From Bacteroidales bacterium (lineage in GTDB: Bacteria > Bacteroidota > Bacteroidia > Bacteroidales > UBA932), in contig WOYW01000016.1 in NCBI GenBank assembly GCA_011620605.1, positions 310,001 to 374,000 on the forward strand: a stretch of DNA of 64,000 bases, written 5' to 3'. Below are positions 61,571 through 64,000 of the stretch, one piece after another (the first letter of the stretch is position 1; every line of letters starts with the position of its first letter). The position numbers and the translations under genes were made by a program. The notes under the pieces are model-generated. The model ran no database searches. It had not been told where the DNA came from and saw only the letters and a program-made list of their open reading frames with translations.

Positions 61571-62446
61571 ATGAATCTGTTGACCGTTTATTGGGATGTG
61601 GATCCCGTGATCTTTTCACTGGGAAAAATTCAGATCCGTTATTACAGTTTATTTTTTATCATAGCTTTTACCATCGGGTATTACATTTTTAAGTATTTCT
61701 TCAAAAGAGAGCAGGTTCCCCTGACACTTCTGGATCCGCTGCTATACACACTTATCATAGGAACTTTGGTGGGAGCACGCCTGGGACATTGCCTGTTTTA
61801 CCAGCCGGATTATTACCTGGCCAATCCCATAGAGATCCTGTATGTCTGGGAAGGCGGCCTGGCCTCCCATGGAGGGGCTATTGCCCTGTTACTTGCCATG
61901 TGGTGGTTTACACATCATTATGGAAAGAAACACCAGTTCAGTTTCCTGTGGATCATGGACCGGCTGGGCATAACCGTGGCCCTGGCGGGATTCTTCATCC
62001 GCATGGGGAACCTGATGAATTCGGAAATTTACGGGAATGAAACTACCATGCCCTGGGGATTTGTATTCCTGCGCAACGGGGAGCTGGTTCCCAAACATCC
62101 CACGCAATTGTACGAGGCCCTTTCCTACCTGGCCCTGTTTATACTGTTGTTGTTCCTGTACAGGAAAAGACTGCCCCGTCTGAAAGAGGGCACTCTTTTT
62201 GGGATCTTTTTACTGGTATTGTTCGCAGCCCGCTTCTTTATTGAATACATCAAGGAACCACAGGTACCTTTTGAAGAATCCATGGCTTTGAACATGGGGC
62301 AGATCCTGAGTATTCCTTTTATCTTTGCAGGCGCTGTAATTTTACTTTACAGCATAATGAAGGGTAAGCCGGCATTACGGGAGGTCCAGCAGGAAAAGAA
62401 ACCTGATAAGGAACCGCCGCTGAGCAGTACCCGCGGAACCTATTGA
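61571..62446 (+). CDS. lgt: Prolipoprotein diacylglyceryl transferase
   Basis: VGARLGHCLFYQPDYY, WEGGLASHGGAIA, RMGNLMNSEIYG. Confidence 0.96.
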   Translation: MNLLTVYWDVDPVIFSLGKIQIRYYSLFFIIAFTIGYYIFKYFFKREQVPLTLLDPLLYTLIIGTLVGARLGHCLFYQPDYYLANPIEILYVWEGGLASHGGAIALLLAMWWFTHHYGKKHQFSFLWIMDRLGITVALAGFFIRMGNLMNSEIYGNETTMPWGFVFLRNGELVPKHPTQLYEALSYLALFILLLFLYRKRLPRLKEGTLFGIFLLVLFAARFFIEYIKEPQVPFEESMALNMGQILSIPFIFAGAVILLYSIMKGKPALREVQQEKKPDKEPPLSSTRGTY

Positions 62447-62461
62447 TACATTAGCTGCAAT

Positions 62462-62920
62462 ATGCTCAAAACAAAATCACAGGTAGTGATCAAAAACAAG
62501 CGCGCGTCTTTTGAATACGAGTTCATAGACACGTATACGGCAGGGATCGTGCTGACCGGAACGGAGATCAAATCCATACGGGCAGGAAAAGCTTCGCTGG
62601 TGGATTCCTATTGTTATTTTGTGGGCAATGAATTGTTCGTCAAAAACATGAACATTGCGGATTACTGGTGGGGATCATTTAACAAACACGATCCAAGGCG
62701 GGATCGTAAATTGCTGCTTAACAGGCGGGAGCTGAACAAACTATTTAGGGCAACCCGGGAAAAAGGACTGACCATTGTGGTAACCAAACTGTTCATTACC
62801 GAAAACGGCTATGCCAAGCTCAACATCGCACTGGCCCGCGGAAAACGGGAGTACGACAAGCGAGAAACCATCAAGGAAAAAGACCTAAGAAGGGAATCGG
62901 ACCGGATGGCCCGGTTGTGA
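62462..62920 (+). CDS. smpB: SsrA-binding protein
   Basis: [55 protein letters not shown]. Confidence 0.97.
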   Translation: MLKTKSQVVIKNKRASFEYEFIDTYTAGIVLTGTEIKSIRAGKASLVDSYCYFVGNELFVKNMNIADYWWGSFNKHDPRRDRKLLLNRRELNKLFRATREKGLTIVVTKLFITENGYAKLNIALARGKREYDKRETIKEKDLRRESDRMARL

Positions 62921-62934
62921 TCCTTTTCCCCGGT

Positions 62935-63108
62935 TCAGTCAGTGCTTCCCGGATAAGGGATAAAGAATGCTATACCAAGAATAACCAGCAATATAACGGC
63001 TGATATGATCAACGGCCACAATATGCCCATGGATTCCAGGGCAGACCATAAACCGTTCTCTTGATACTCAAGATACCATTGTCCGGGTGTTGATAAAGGA
63101 ATGATCAT
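62935..63108 (-). CDS. 57-aa single-TM small membrane protein (absent from ORF track)
   Basis: MIIPLSTPGQWYLEYQENGLWSALESMGILWPLIISAVILLVILGIAFFIPYPGSTD*; 30 nt downstream of gcvP on the same strand. Confidence 0.65.
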   Translation of the reverse strand: MIIPLSTPGQWYLEYQENGLWSALESMGILWPLIISAVILLVILGIAFFIPYPGSTD

Positions 63109-63138
63109 AGTTTTATTGTTTTTATTATAGATACAATT

Positions 63139-64000
63139 TTAGCGATTTATGCTGCAACATACAAGATTTCTGTCTCCATACCCGTTGTCTACGCGGGTTA
63201 CCGGCGGCCAGAATTTGTGAGGTATGATCCATGACAAGGGGTACGCGGCTTTTTCACGGGAATAAGGATGCGTCCAGTTGTCCGAACATAACTCTACGGC
63301 CGTATGGGGTGCATTTTTCAACAGGTTGTCCTCAGAAATGCCGGATGAACCGTCTTTTTTCCCCAGGGCCTTACATTCTTCCAGGATGCTGAGCATGGCT
63401 TCAGCAAAACGGTCCAGTTCTTCTTTTGATTCGCTCTCGGTAGGTTCCACCATCAGGGTGTCGTGCACCGGGAAGGAAAGGGTGGGGGCATGAAATCCGT
63501 AATCCATAAGGCGTTTGGCCACATCGGTGGCATCGGCCCCGTATGTTTTGTCAAAATGGCGCAGGTCCAGGATGCATTCGTGGGCCACAAACCCGTTTTC
63601 CCCGCAGTACAAAGTTGTATAGGCCGGGGCCAGTTTTTTTGATAAATAATTGGCATTCAATATGGCGTACTCAGATACACGGCGCAGGCCGTCACGACCC
63701 AGCAATTTTATATATCCGTACGTAATAGGCAGTAATAAGGGAAATCCGTAAGGAGTGGCCGCTACCGTTTTTCCTCCGCCGCAATCGGCCAGGGGATGTC
63801 CGGGCAGGTATGGAGCCAGTTCTTTGGTACAACAGATAGGGCCTACACCGGGGCCTCCCCCACCGTGAGGCATGGAAAAGGTTTTGTGCAAGTTCAGGTG
63901 GCAGATATCGGCCCCAAGGATTCCCGGGTTGGTGATGCCCACCTGGGCGTTCATATTGGCCCCGTCAATGTAGACCAATCCTCCGTTTTGATGCACGATG
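63139..64000 (-). CDS. gcvP: Glycine dehydrogenase (P protein), C-terminal part, truncated by window edge
   Basis: [46 protein letters not shown]. Confidence 0.97.
   Translation of the reverse strand, partial: IVHQNGGLVYIDGANMNAQVGITNPGILGADICHLNLHKTFSMPHGGGGPGVGPICCTKELAPYLPGHPLADCGGGKTVAATPYGFPLLLPITYGYIKLLGRDGLRRVSEYAILNANYLSKKLAPAYTTLYCGENGFVAHECILDLRHFDKTYGADATDVAKRLMDYGFHAPTLSFPVHDTLMVEPTESESKEELDRFAEAMLSILEECKALGKKDGSSGISEDNLLKNAPHTAVELCSDNWTHPYSREKAAYPLSWIIPHKFWPPVTRVDNGYGDRNLVCCSINR

Noticed and set aside
1-64000. CRISPR arrays, tRNA/rRNA genes, prophage or intact IS
   Set aside because: None seen by eye; no regular repeat arrays, no cloverleaf or rRNA core motifs, no intact transposase

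Overview
The window is a compact chromosomal segment from a Bacteroidota (Bacteroidales-like) genome. Support for this comes from TAnnTTTG -7 boxes upstream of many genes and from family content (gldH, a RicT-like PSP1 protein, S46 peptidase, YfhO, an SdhC of the cytochrome b type, an EF-G paralog and BACON-domain lipoproteins). It is mostly housekeeping: mutS (partial), rsmA, aspS, thyA-folA, rnhB, lepA, secG, kbl, trxA, trmB, holB, hemW, pyrH, frr, pgk, lgt, smpB and gcvP (partial). I see no rRNA, tRNA, CRISPR array, prophage or convincing intact mobile element. The most interesting signals are: (1) 10 of 11 divergent gene pairs carry the same mirrored promoter layout, CAAAnnTA-N8..14-TAnnTTTG (two pairs end in TTTA on one side), with several start codons only 4-8 nt beyond the -7 box; (2) a severely collapsed L-serine dehydratase remnant upstream of trxA that keeps its promoter; (3) an envelope cluster at about 44.5-54.2 kb (M16-like protein without HxxEH, seven-repeat BACON/LRR lipoprotein, 1011-aa coiled-coil lipoprotein, OM beta-barrel, small lipoprotein); (4) a 24-bp hairpin in an otherwise unexplained gap of about 770 bp; (5) palindromes at the promoters of two PadR operons; (6) an EF-G paralog with altered G motifs; (7) a 57-aa membrane sORF missing from the ORF track; (8) six tail-to-tail gene overlaps. 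All calls are from reading the sequence; no database search was run.
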